Assembly (NCBI GenBank): GCA_963792655.1 | Contig: CAWBWU010000001.1 | Coordinates: forward strand, 124,001 to 188,000 | DNA from: DOZZ01 sp963792655 | Lineage (GTDB): Bacteria; Acidobacteriota; Terriglobia; Bryobacterales; Bryobacteraceae | DNA: 64,000 nucleotides | Direction of reading: 5' to 3' | In this document: positions 27,302-35,713 of the stretch, piece by piece | Position numbering within the stretch: the first letter of the stretch is position 1 | How the letters are laid out: each line of letters begins with the position of its first letter | Notes under the pieces: model-generated | What the model saw: the letters and a program-made list of their open reading frames with translations, nothing else | Databases searched by the model: none | Told to the model about the DNA's origin: nothing | Program-made: the position numbers and the translations under genes

Positions 27302-29311
27302 CCGCTTGAACAGCACGAGCATCAACATCACCGTACCCAAGCCGGTCATCGCTGCGCCGATGTAGGCGGGAACGGGCCGGTACCGCAGTGTGATGCGATG
27401 TTCGCCCGCGGGGACCGCCACAGCCATCACCTGCCCGCCGGCTTTCCAGAGCTTCGTGCGCTTGCCATCGATTTGCGCCGTCCACCATGGCTGCCACTGG
27501 TTGCCAATCATTACCAGCCCACGGCAGTTCAGATGGGCCGTGTAGTCGGTCGACGAGAGCTGCGTGATATTTTCGGGGCCCGTGCAGCTTTCGACCTGCG
27601 GTGATCCGCCCTCCACGAACGTCTCGTTCACCAATGCCGCGTCTGTCAGCGGCGGAGCGGCTACGCGATGCACTACCCAGGCACGCGCGAATGCGCCCGG
27701 CACGTCGTACACATGCAGCCCTTCGTGTCCTTCGAAGACTTGTTTCTGATCGGGGAAGGCAGGCTTGGTTCCCAGCGTAAAGTTTGCGCCAAGCAGCGCA
27801 GCCGATGCCATCGGCACCGCCTCAACTCCGTTCCAACTCGCGAAGTCGACGGGTACGTCCGCCGGATCGTACGCGATTCGCGCGTTGCCCGCTTGCGTGC
27901 GGAAGAAATCGACGATGTCGTTGTACTGCGCGAGCTTTTCAAGATACGGCCAGCCTTTCTCGCGCGGCGGCCAGAAGAACGTAGTCTGGTTCGCCATCTC
28001 GGTCATCGCCACGAAAAACAGGAGTGCGATGCCGGCTGTTTGAGTGACAGTTCCGCGCTGCCAGAGCGCGAGCACGGCAGCCAGCAAGAGTGCAATCAGT
28101 GCAAGCTCGCCCAGCCCGTTGAAACGCTTGGGTTGATCGGAGACAAACATCAGCAAGCCCACGATCAAGACACCGCAGAATGCTGCGAGGATCAGCAAAC
28201 TCTTCACGGTATCGCGTGGGATTTCGCGGCGTGCAGCATCCAATCCAACGCCGGCCAGCGCTGCCAGCGCGACGTGCATCACGGCGATGGCGTGCACCGG
28301 CTCACGCGCAAGCCAGGGCAACACACCGTAGAGAATTCCATGAAAGGTGTTCAGGTGCCCCAGCGCAAATGCAAATCCAAACGCCGCAAGAGCGGCCAGC
28401 AAGCGTACTTCACGCACTTGCCACTGCGTTCGGATCGCGACCGAGGCAAGCGTCAGCACGACAAGCCCGACGAAGGGCGTCAAGTCGTTTCGCACGCCTG
28501 GGATCAAGATTCCGAAGAGCCCGTCCATGTCGAACGATCGCTCAGAGATTGCAGCGTAGAGCGGCACTGGTTGTGACCAGGCTTCGGCCAGCGCCGGAGC
28601 CAGCGTGAAGCCGCCGACAAGCAAGGCCATTGACGCGCAAATCGCCACTGCTCTCCAGCGTTGAGCAAAAGCAGGCCAGGCCCACAACAGCCACAGCGCT
28701 GCCGTGACGAGTGCGAGCACGCCGGCAAGCGGCATCGCACCGCTGAGAAAAGCAAAGCCCAGAAAAGCTCCCGCAAGTGCGCTTTCGCGCCACGGCCATA
28801 CGGACTGATCCAGCTTCGCGGCTTGCCACAAAATCCACGGCGCCCACGTCGCCGCGTTTAATTGCGCCGGGTGTGTTTCCGTTCCACAAAAACCGCTCGC
28901 GCCAAAAACGAGCCCCGCGAACACCCCCGCCTCACGCGAGTGTCCCAACTGCCGCACCAGCAGATACGCGCCCCAGCCCGCGAGAAAGTGAATGGCGATG
29001 AAGTATATGTTCAGCCAGGCCGATTGCACCCAGCCTCTATGCAGCGGTGCGAGAAACAACAGCCAGTTCAGCGGATACGCAGCGCCACTGTCTTCATTGG
29101 TGAGCGCAGCTTGTCCGAGAAAGGGATTCCAGAGGGGAAACTGGTGCGCATGAAACGCCGCAGCCTCCATCTGAAACCACGGCAGCACGTGCCCAGCTAT
29201 CGGGCGCGCATCCAACCATGTGTACTGCTGATTGAGCAGCGTCAGCTTCCAGAAAACACAAACAATCAGCAGAAGCAGGACGGCAGCAGCGGCAATGCGG
29301 GGCGGGCGCAA
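27284..29311 (-). CDS. YfhO-like polytopic membrane protein
   Basis: A 675-aa integral membrane protein with an N-terminal helix from a TTG start at 29311, about a dozen membrane segments to roughly residue 440, and a soluble extracytoplasmic C-terminal domain before a last membrane helix ('YIGAAMTGLGTVMLMLVLF'). The loop 'FPLWNPFLGQAALTNEDSGAAYPL' (split here as FPLWNPFLGQ / AALTNEDSG) and the C-terminal 'GNQWQPWWTAQIDG' and 'VAVPAGEHRITLRYRP' are typical of YfhO/DUF6311-like proteins, a GT-C-related group linked to cell-envelope glycosylation. The sugar donor and acceptor are unknown. It is followed by the ygfZ operon in the same direction. Confidence 0.8.
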   Translation of the reverse strand: MRPPRIAAAAVLLLLIVCVFWKLTLLNQQYTWLDARPIAGHVLPWFQMEAAAFHAHQFPLWNPFLGQAALTNEDSGAAYPLNWLLFLAPLHRGWVQSAWLNIYFIAIHFLAGWGAYLLVRQLGHSREAGVFAGLVFGASGFCGTETHPAQLNAATWAPWILWQAAKLDQSVWPWRESALAGAFLGFAFLSGAMPLAGVLALVTAALWLLWAWPAFAQRWRAVAICASMALLVGGFTLAPALAEAWSQPVPLYAAISERSFDMDGLFGILIPGVRNDLTPFVGLVVLTLASVAIRTQWQVREVRLLAALAAFGFAFALGHLNTFHGILYGVLPWLAREPVHAIAVMHVALAALAGVGLDAARREIPRDTVKSLLILAAFCGVLIVGLLMFVSDQPKRFNGLGELALIALLLAAVLALWQRGTVTQTAGIALLFFVAMTEMANQTTFFWPPREKGWPYLEKLAQYNDIVDFFRTQAGNARIAYDPADVPVDFASWNGVEAVPMASAALLGANFTLGTKPAFPDQKQVFEGHEGLHVYDVPGAFARAWVVHRVAAPPLTDAALVNETFVEGGSPQVESCTGPENITQLSSTDYTAHLNCRGLVMIGNQWQPWWTAQIDGKRTKLWKAGGQVMAVAVPAGEHRITLRYRPVPAYIGAAMTGLGTVMLMLVLFKRSQRSA

Positions 29312-29365
29312 TGATCCAATATAGCGTTTGCGATATTCGCGCCGGTGACAGGTTGCGCGACTGAA

Positions 29366-30184
29366 CTACAGCATCAATCGAGAGCCCGGCTTCACCGCCG
29401 TTGCCCGGACATAACCCATGCCTACCGTCGCGTTCCGCATAGGGGAAAAGGCCGCTGATGTGACCTCGCCGACTTCCTGGCCCTCGATGATGATCTTCGC
29501 TCCGGGCTCGATCGGTGCGGCCGAAGTGAATGGCGTCAGCAGCTTGTTCACATGCCCGCGTGAACGGATGCGTTCGACGATCTCCTGGCCCAGGTAGCAG
29601 CCCTTTTGAAAATGCAGGGCGCTGGCGAGCTGCGTCTCTTGCGGCAAGGAGGTGCTGGTGATGTCTTCGCCGTACCGCGGTCTGCCATTCTCAATGCGCA
29701 CGACCGTCGCGTCTTCCGCTGTCGCTTGAGGCAGCTTTGCCCGCAATTCCGCATCGTCGCGATAGAGGCGGAATCCCGGTGCACCGGTAAGCGAGAGCGG
29801 CACGGCATCAGCGGTGCGATATTGCTCCGCCGCAGGACCTTCGACACCGATGCACGGCGTGGTTGTTGTGACATCTTCCAGCTGCACGTCGTCGGCAATG
29901 ATGTAGTGGTCGATGTGTTGATAAACCTTCTCGCCTGATTCCGGTTCGAGATCCAGCAGAAAGTCTTCTTCGCGGCAGACGATGTTCACGTCGGCCAGAA
30001 TCCGCCCTTGCGCGTTCAAGAAGAACGCATAAGCAACATCGCCGGGCTTCATCTGTTGCACATGGTTGGTGGTCAGCGCATGCAGCAGGCGCGCACGATC
30101 TTCACCTGTGACGAGGATGCGCGCGCGAGCCGAGAGATCGATCCAGGCCGCACTTTCATGCAGCGCCTGATAACCCGGCGTCAA
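29366..30184 (-). CDS. ygfZ: YgfZ/GcvT-like folate-binding protein (Fe-S cluster assembly)
   Basis: A 272-aa cytosolic protein of the YgfZ/IBA57 family, which helps maturation or repair of certain Fe-S enzymes using folate. The diagnostic motif 'KGCYLGQEIVER' is at about residue 193, with a conserved Cys. The N-terminal 'RARILVTGEDRARLLHALTTN' and the C-terminal 'GEVTSAAFSPMRNATVGMGYV' complete the GcvT-like fold. The TTG start at 30184 overlaps the stop of the upstream membrane-protein gene (TTGA), so the two are translationally coupled. Confidence 0.92.
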   Translation of the reverse strand: MTPGYQALHESAAWIDLSARARILVTGEDRARLLHALTTNHVQQMKPGDVAYAFFLNAQGRILADVNIVCREEDFLLDLEPESGEKVYQHIDHYIIADDVQLEDVTTTTPCIGVEGPAAEQYRTADAVPLSLTGAPGFRLYRDDAELRAKLPQATAEDATVVRIENGRPRYGEDITSTSLPQETQLASALHFQKGCYLGQEIVERIRSRGHVNKLLTPFTSAAPIEPGAKIIIEGQEVGEVTSAAFSPMRNATVGMGYVRATAVKPGSRLML

Positions 30185-30618
30185 GGGATCGCCACCGGCA
30201 CGGCAACGATGGGCGGCGCGCTGACCAGCCGCATCACTGCCGAAATCGCTACGACTACCAGACCGGAGATGACAATACCGGTAAACAGGCGTTGCCGCCG
30301 TGCGTTGGCCGGTTTCAGCGCGAGATAGCCGACTGCGAGAATGTGCAGCACCAATGCCATCTTCATTCCAAAGAGCATGTGATATGTCTTGCCCGCGCCA
30401 CTCGCCTTCTGCAAGAAGTTATACAAACCGGAGAGCACGGCCAGGAGCGCGGCCGTATAGAACAACGGCCGAAACCGCGCGGCAATCGCGTCACTGAGGT
30501 CTGGCTTGTCCGCTGCGATGGGCATCACGGCGAAGCGCGCGAAGATGATGCCGCCCAGCAGCGTGATGACGCTTGCAATATGTATCCACCGGAACGTAAC
30601 TGTCAGAATGTCGTGCAC
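30181..30618 (-). CDS. Small four-helix membrane protein (CopD-like)
   Basis: A 145-aa integral membrane protein with four predicted helices: 'WIHIASVITLLGGIIFARF', 'LFYTAALLAVLSGLYNFL', 'MKMALVLHILAVGYLAL' and 'LFTGIVISGLVVVAISAV'. The opening 'FRWIHIASVITLLGG' with a conserved His resembles CopD/DUF2269-type proteins, which may bind haem or copper, but the match is weak. The gene is upstream of and coupled to ygfZ. Confidence 0.7.
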   Translation of the reverse strand: MHDILTVTFRWIHIASVITLLGGIIFARFAVMPIAADKPDLSDAIAARFRPLFYTAALLAVLSGLYNFLQKASGAGKTYHMLFGMKMALVLHILAVGYLALKPANARRQRLFTGIVISGLVVVAISAVMRLVSAPPIVAVPVAIP

Positions 30619-30660
30619 ACTCCGTATGATGATGGAATTTCACCAGGGGGTGCAAGGCGC

Positions 30661-31308
30661 GTGATTCATGAAGTCATCCAGGTCGGTATGCTCGAATGCA
30701 ATTGCTCCGTGTTCGGCGACGAGGCTACGCACGAAGCCATCGTTGTCGACCCAGGTGCGGATATTTCGCGTGTGGTCGAGATCCTGCGCAAACACCAATT
30801 AACACTGAAGCAAATCGTGATCACGCATGCGCACATTGATCACATCGGCGGCGCGGCGCAATTGCGCGAGCTTACCGGCGCGCCGGTCTATATGCATGAG
30901 GCGGACACAATGCTCAGCGACAATCTCGAAATGCAGGCGGCCTGGCTGGGCATCGAGACACCGGACAATCCCGGCATCGATCGCGCGGCGCACGAAGGCG
31001 ATATCCTGCGCATGGGCGAAACGGAGTTCCACGTTCTGCACACGCCGGGTCACACGCCCGGGAGCCTGTGTTTGCTAATGCCGCAACATCACAAATTGAT
31101 TGCGGGCGACACGTTGTTCGAACGCTCCGTAGGGCGCACCGATTTGCCCGGCGGCGATCATTCCGCGATCGTTCGCTCGATTCGCGGCAAGCTACTGGTG
31201 TTGCCCGAGGAAACAATCGTGGTGCCCGGCCATGGCCGCAACACAACGATCGGCGCGGAAAAACGCTACAACCCCTTCGTTGGCGCCAGCTCCGTCATCA
31301 CCGACTGA
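30661..31308 (+). CDS. Metallo-beta-lactamase-fold hydrolase (glyoxalase II/YcbL-like)
   Basis: A 215-aa cytosolic hydrolase. Metal ligands are clear: 'THAHIDHIGG' (HxHxDH, about residue 58), 'HTPGHTPGS' (about 133), the bridging Asp in 'IAGDTLFERSVGRTDLPG' and the last His in 'VPGHGRNTTIG'. The spacing and 'SVGRTDLPGG' fit the YcbL/GloB-like subgroup acting on glutathione or related thioesters. A bacillithiol or CoA thioester substrate is possible given bshC, but that is inference. The GTG start at 30661 follows an AGG-rich region. It is divergent from the ygfZ operon. Confidence 0.93.
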   Translation: MIHEVIQVGMLECNCSVFGDEATHEAIVVDPGADISRVVEILRKHQLTLKQIVITHAHIDHIGGAAQLRELTGAPVYMHEADTMLSDNLEMQAAWLGIETPDNPGIDRAAHEGDILRMGETEFHVLHTPGHTPGSLCLLMPQHHKLIAGDTLFERSVGRTDLPGGDHSAIVRSIRGKLLVLPEETIVVPGHGRNTTIGAEKRYNPFVGASSVITD

Positions 31309-31529
31309 ATCAGATCTTTCGCGTCGATGATACTTTTCGTGATGATCTGAATGTCCATCGCCGGCTTGCCCGGTTGCCGCATGCTTTGGCAGTACACGCC
31401 GTGCTGCCCCACCAGCACCAGAGCGTCGGTGAGCACGTCCAGTGTCACCGCAAGACGGCCGCGGGCAGGGCCCATTTGAAACTCATGGCGCTCCAACTCT
31501 TCGCGGCGTTCTTCATGCACGCTCATCAT
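31266..31529 (-). CDS. Small hypothetical protein
   Basis: An 87-aa charged protein without signal or membrane segment. It contains 'EFQMGPARGRLAVTLDVLTDALVLVG' (given in part: RGRLAVTLDVLTDAL) and an amphipathic C-terminal helix 'SIIDAKDLIQSVMTEL'. It overlaps the 3' end of the metallo-hydrolase gene by 43 bp on the opposite strand. The amino-acid pattern looks protein-like, yet the overlap and small size leave doubt. No family is recognised. Confidence 0.45.
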   Translation of the reverse strand: MMSVHEERREELERHEFQMGPARGRLAVTLDVLTDALVLVGQHGVYCQSMRQPGKPAMDIQIITKSIIDAKDLIQSVMTELAPTKGL

Positions 31530-31546
31530 CCACTAAGCTAACAAAT

Positions 31547-32650
31547 ATGCTTGTTTCGTCGTGGCCGGTCTCCGGCGACCGCGAGCGTGAGCTGTTGCTC
31601 GAAGTGCTCGCAAGCGGAGGCTGGGGCGGACATCACCCGATGGTCACGCGTTTCGAACAGCAGTTTGCTCAATTCCAGCAGTGCCGGTCAGCGGTAGCAG
31701 CTTGCAATGGAAGCGTGACGCTGGAGATGGCTCTCATCGCACTCGGCATCGGGGCAGGCGATGAGGTCATCGTACCCGCGATCTCATTCATCGCCACGGC
31801 AGCAGCGGTTTCCCGCGTGGGCGCTACACCGGTTTTCGTCGACATCGAAGAAGGCACCTTCAATATTGACCCCGCGCGCGTGCAAAAGGCATTGACCCCA
31901 GAAACACGCGCCATCATCGCGGTACATTTTGGTGGTCCGATGGCCGACATGGATCGCCTATGCGTGATTGCCGACCAGGCAGGAGTGCCACTGATTGAAG
32001 ATGCCGCGCACGCTCACGGCTCCGAGTGGAAGGGGCGCCGCGCCGGAAGTATTGGCATCACCGGCTCATTCAGCTTCCAAAGTTCAAAAGTGATGACTGC
32101 GGGCGAAGGCGGCATCTTAACCACGAACGATGAGGATCTATCCGCGCGCATGCGCAGCATCGGGGATCAGGGGCGCGTCGAAGGCGGCGGCTGGTTCAGT
32201 CATCACGAAATCGCAACGAACCTGCGCATCACCGCGTGGCAGGCCGCGGTATTGATTGCGCAGCTCGAACGTCTGCCACAGCAGAATTGTATCCGCGCGC
32301 GCAACGCGCGACTGTTGCGTGAAGATACGCGCGCTGCCGGCGGGCTAAGCTGGCAAACAGTGCCACACGAGGCTGAGGTGCACACGAACTATCTAATGTT
32401 GGGCCAGATCAGCGAGCGCGATCGCTTTTGCGAACGCCTGCGCGCCGCGGGTGTGCCATGTACCCCGTTCTATCCGCACACGCTGTATGAGAACCCGGTG
32501 TATCGGCGTGGCGGATGCCGCGTGGAACCTTGCCCAGTTTCTGAAGCGCGTATTCACGATGCGTTCTGGCTGCCGCATCGTGTGTTGTTAGGCAGCGAGG
32601 GAGATACTCGCGAGATCGCGCAAGTGATTTGCGAGGCGGCTGGCGCATGA
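31547..32650 (+). CDS. DegT/DnrJ/EryC1/StrS family aminotransferase (sugar aminotransferase)
   Basis: A 367-aa PLP-dependent enzyme of the family that transaminates nucleotide-linked keto-sugars for LPS, O-antigen or glycoconjugate synthesis. Motifs: 'GGWGGHHPMVTRFEQQFAQF' near the N-terminus, 'EVIVPAISFIATAAAV', 'PLIEDAAHAHGSEW' with the PLP Asp, and the Schiff-base lysine region 'FSFQSSKVMTAGEGGILTT'. The start at ATG 31547 matches the family N-terminus. The stop codon overlaps the start of the next gene (ATGA). Confidence 0.9.
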   Translation: MLVSSWPVSGDRERELLLEVLASGGWGGHHPMVTRFEQQFAQFQQCRSAVAACNGSVTLEMALIALGIGAGDEVIVPAISFIATAAAVSRVGATPVFVDIEEGTFNIDPARVQKALTPETRAIIAVHFGGPMADMDRLCVIADQAGVPLIEDAAHAHGSEWKGRRAGSIGITGSFSFQSSKVMTAGEGGILTTNDEDLSARMRSIGDQGRVEGGGWFSHHEIATNLRITAWQAAVLIAQLERLPQQNCIRARNARLLREDTRAAGGLSWQTVPHEAEVHTNYLMLGQISERDRFCERLRAAGVPCTPFYPHTLYENPVYRRGGCRVEPCPVSEARIHDAFWLPHRVLLGSEGDTREIAQVICEAAGA

Positions 32651-33072
32651 ATTACGAGCAGTTATTCAAGTTAAGCAACGCATCCGTGGTGCCCGGGTGG
32701 CTGCTGCTGTTGGCAGTGCCGCGCTGGCGCTGGACACAACGCATTTGCGCAGTGATTGTACCGATCCTGCTCGCCGTCGGGTACATCATCCTGTTTATCA
32801 TGAACTTCAACGGGTTGCACGGCGGCTTTCTGTCGCTCGGCGCGGTGAACTACCTGTTCCAGAACCCGGGTAACTTACTTGCCGGATGGCTGCACTACCT
32901 GGCTTTCGATTTATTTATCGGCGCATGGGAAGTGCGCGATGCAAGACGCGTGAAGGTTCCGCATCTCGCGGTGATCCCGTGCCTGTTGTTGACGTTTCTG
33001 TTCGGACCCGCCGGGTTGTTGGCGTATTTCATCGTGCGGTCGGTGATGCGACGCGGTGTGGAGGCGCTGTAG
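32647..33072 (+). CDS. ABA4-like (DUF4281) membrane protein
   Basis: A 141-aa protein with four membrane helices: 'VVPGWLLLLAVP', 'AVIVPILLAVGYIILFIM', 'WLHYLAFDLFIGAWEV' and 'CLLLTFLFGPAGLLAYFIV'. The 'LSNASVVPGW' start, 'GLHGGFLSLGAV' and 'HYLAFDLFIGAW..RDA' pattern match the DUF4281/ABA4 family. The plant member ABA4 is needed for neoxanthin formation; bacterial members have no settled role. It is translationally coupled (ATGA) to the sugar aminotransferase. Confidence 0.8.
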   Translation: MNYEQLFKLSNASVVPGWLLLLAVPRWRWTQRICAVIVPILLAVGYIILFIMNFNGLHGGFLSLGAVNYLFQNPGNLLAGWLHYLAFDLFIGAWEVRDARRVKVPHLAVIPCLLLTFLFGPAGLLAYFIVRSVMRRGVEAL

Positions 33073-33189
33073 TGCGAGTTCAGCTGGAGAACGCGATCCG
33101 TCGTTGCTAACCGTGAACCGGAGGGAGCGCGACCATGATTAAATGCGAATGACTCGCATGTTCCAGCTCGATTCTCATCCAAAAGTGAT

Positions 33190-33640
33190 CCCAGTCAGTA
33201 GTAGATCAAGTACCGGATCTCAGCACTCGAATGGCTCGCCTCCAAGGTATAGCGGCATCGCTCCTTGAAGCGTCTCAATATTCCATAGGTACGGAGCTGC
33301 CGTGCCACAGCCCAGAACTTACTTCGCGGTTCCGTTTCCTTCAACGCTCGTGTCGCGATAAGCCTTTAAGTTGGTCATCGCGATCTCTGGCCTGCAAGTG
33401 CATTGCAGAACCAGATGAACATGCTCTTCAAGTGCGTTTGCTGCCAGGAGTAGCCGGTTCTTCTGCCGTGCGTTCCTGACAATAGCTGTTAGGTTCTTGC
33501 GCGTTGCTGAGCCGCCAATACAACGGGTCGCTCAGACATCAGTCGAATCTCATGACGCATGATCGGCGTGCTGGACGATGATATCTAGGGCTGCCGTCCA
33601 CCGTCAAGATCATTGGGTCTTACTTGCCCTTTAAGCGTCC
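33190..33640 (-). pseudogene. Degenerate RAYT (REP-associated tyrosine transposase) remnant
   Basis: This gene-free stretch (33073-33731) is not empty. On the minus strand around 33430-33370 it encodes 'EHVHLVLQCTCRPEIAMTN', the HUH motif and following region of a RAYT closely related to the intact copy at 23.9-24.4 kb. DNA similarity between the two extends over several hundred bases. No continuous frame covers it; stops and shifts break it throughout. A possible REP half-site, CCGGAGGGAGCGCGACC, lies at 33118-33134, and a small ATGCGA/TCGCAT hairpin follows it. Confidence 0.72.
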
Positions 33641-33731
33641 GTGAATGCATTCCAGTGTGAATATGCAGTATCGAACTCCGCCGCAGAACGCACATCGCTT
33701 GACTCGATCATGGTGGGCCTCTGTTCTGATT

Positions 33732-35713
33732 TTACTGCTGGGTTATAGAACTCGACGCTGAAATCCGATGCTCTCCCCTGGGTAACAACAGCGTGTCGCC
33801 TGCGAACTGCGGTTCTAAGGCGCGGCCGTCTATCTTCAGAGCGACCGGACGCGAGTCGAATCTTGCCAATGCGCGGGCGGAGCTTTTGTATTGAAGCTGC
33901 ACGCCGTCGGTCGTCTGCGCGGCCGACTCCAGCAGCGCGTTGAAATCCACCACCTTGTGTGCGGGCGCACTGGTCCCGCGCTTCACCACGTGCGGGCCGG
34001 CCGGCAGCCATAGGGTGCCGTCGTCGCGAACGGGCCACGTCTTTCCGTCAACAGTCGCATTGCCCGTCCAAACGAGTCCTACTCCGAAAGGCGAGTCGAT
34101 CGCAACCTCACCGGCGGATCGCTTCAGGCTGCGTACCGACGATCCGGCGCTGGGCAGCAGGTCAAGATCCGGCGGCAGAATCGAATTCTCAAAATAGAGT
34201 GCCACGCGCGGGAACGATTGCGCTGCAACGTGCACCAATTGAAAGAACTCGGCGCCCGTCTGCTGCTTGGTCGGATACACGTCCTGGTATCGCTCGACGA
34301 TGTTGATGTCGATCGCCAACTTACCGGGTGAGGGCGTGAGTGGCGCGTACCGCTTGGCCAATCTCCGCGTAACGTTGCGGGCCGAGATTCCAAATCGTCG
34401 CCGGGTCTTCAATCAAGAACGTAAACTCGTGCGATTCGAGCAGCGGCAGCACACGCGCAGCATCGGCCCCGATCGCGTCTTTCATGCCCGTGTCGAAGCG
34501 GTCATCGACGTGTGTCAGAACGATATCGAGATCGGGATGCACGCGTGCGGCACTGCTCGACAAGGGCCAGCCATTCGTTCTGCATCTGGCGCGCGAGGCC
34601 GGCGCGGTAGTCGAGAAATAATCGTGCACTATGCGGCATCTTTGCGCGTACTGAACAACTCCGCCGGATCGAAGCCATGCTGCGTTTGGAAGTCGCGCCG
34701 CACGTCCGCATTCATCGGCGTAAAGCGCGCCGGGTTGCCCATCGCCTTCGAGCGATTCGAAGTAGAGCTCGGCCATGTTGACGCCGTCCCAATCGAAGCG
34801 GCCGCACCAGAGCGCGAATGCCTTCGCTCGCGGCCTTGAAGCAGTCGCGATTCTGAAGGTTCATCAGCTTGCGCCAGTCGAGTTGCGCGTCCTGCTGTAC
34901 AGCCGTTTTTTCGCGCCACTCGGGATGATCGTTCCAGAACTTCTCGCTCACGTGCGGCAGCTCAACCCATGCGTAAACCAGAATGCCGTTGCGATGGCAA
35001 GCTTCGATCAGCTTCTTCAAGTACTCATCGCGGCCCGCTTCGGCGTCGTAGAAATGCCATGCGGCGACATGCAATCCGGCTACACCTGCCTTGCGCCAGC
35101 GCTTCGCGAAGTACTCGACATCGACGCGCGTGCGGTACGAGTAGTCGAAAAAGGCCCACAGCCGCGCCGAACGAACCGGCGGCTCCATGCCGAGATCATG
35201 CATGGCCTGCAGCAAATACGGGAAGCGCTCATAGCCTTGCACGCCAGGGTCGAGAATGACCCACAGCACGGCGCCCTTACCGTGCTTGAAACCTGCGATC
35301 AGAGGCGCGGCCGTCCAGCGTTCCCTGGCGAACACCTTCGCGTCTTTCGGAATTTCGAAACGCGAAATCTCGAGCGACTTCTCGAGCACCACAGGCAACG
35401 CCGCGCGATGCACGTCCTCAATGCTCGTGAGCTGTGCGGCATTTGCGGTCGCGTGGAAACCGAAGCTTGCCGCCAGTGGCGATTCGCCCTCGAGCACCAA
35501 CAACGTTCCAGCCTGCACCCGCGCATCCCATTCAGCTGCGGCCGGTGTTCCGGCGCGTGCCACGACCACTGCCGCGTGTTCCGGCGCTTCCTGCTGCAAC
35601 CCAACCGAGCCCAGAAGGTTCGACCACGATGCGGTCCCGGACGGCAACACGGCAAATGACTGCGCGCCCAATTGCAGCGCGGCGAGCAACAAGATACTAA
35701 TGCGTAAAGGCAT
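33732..35713 (-). pseudogene. Secreted TIM-barrel protein (glycoside-hydrolase-like), broken by five single-base indels
   Basis: ATG 35713 begins a Sec signal peptide ('MPLRISILLLAALQLGAQSF'). The N-terminal ~180 residues form a domain of unknown type. After it, 'LWAFFDYSYRTRVDVEYFAKRW', 'GLHVAAWHFYDAEAG' and 'RNGILVYAWVELPH' look like the first strands of a TIM-barrel hydrolase of the GHL10/DUF187 or DUF4434 kind. The reading then passes through frameshifts at about 34800, 34744, 34630, 34546 and 34350, each equal to one extra base. In between it reads 'VNMAELYFES', 'NPARFTPMNADVRRDF', 'FLDYRAGLARQMQNEW', 'IVLTHVDDRFDT' and 'AIDINIVERYQDVYPTKQQ'. Removing five bases gives 658 aa. The start overlaps the end of the TPR/barrel gene by 17 bp, so they are an operon. 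Confidence 0.75.

Noticed and set aside
27668..28576. 302-codon frame antisense to the YfhO-like gene
   Set aside because: Composition of a shadow (His, Gln, Arg rich); the minus-strand membrane protein explains the region.
33231..33479. 82-codon plus-strand frame in the RAYT remnant
   Set aside because: It is the opposite strand of the degenerate transposase and has no features of its own.
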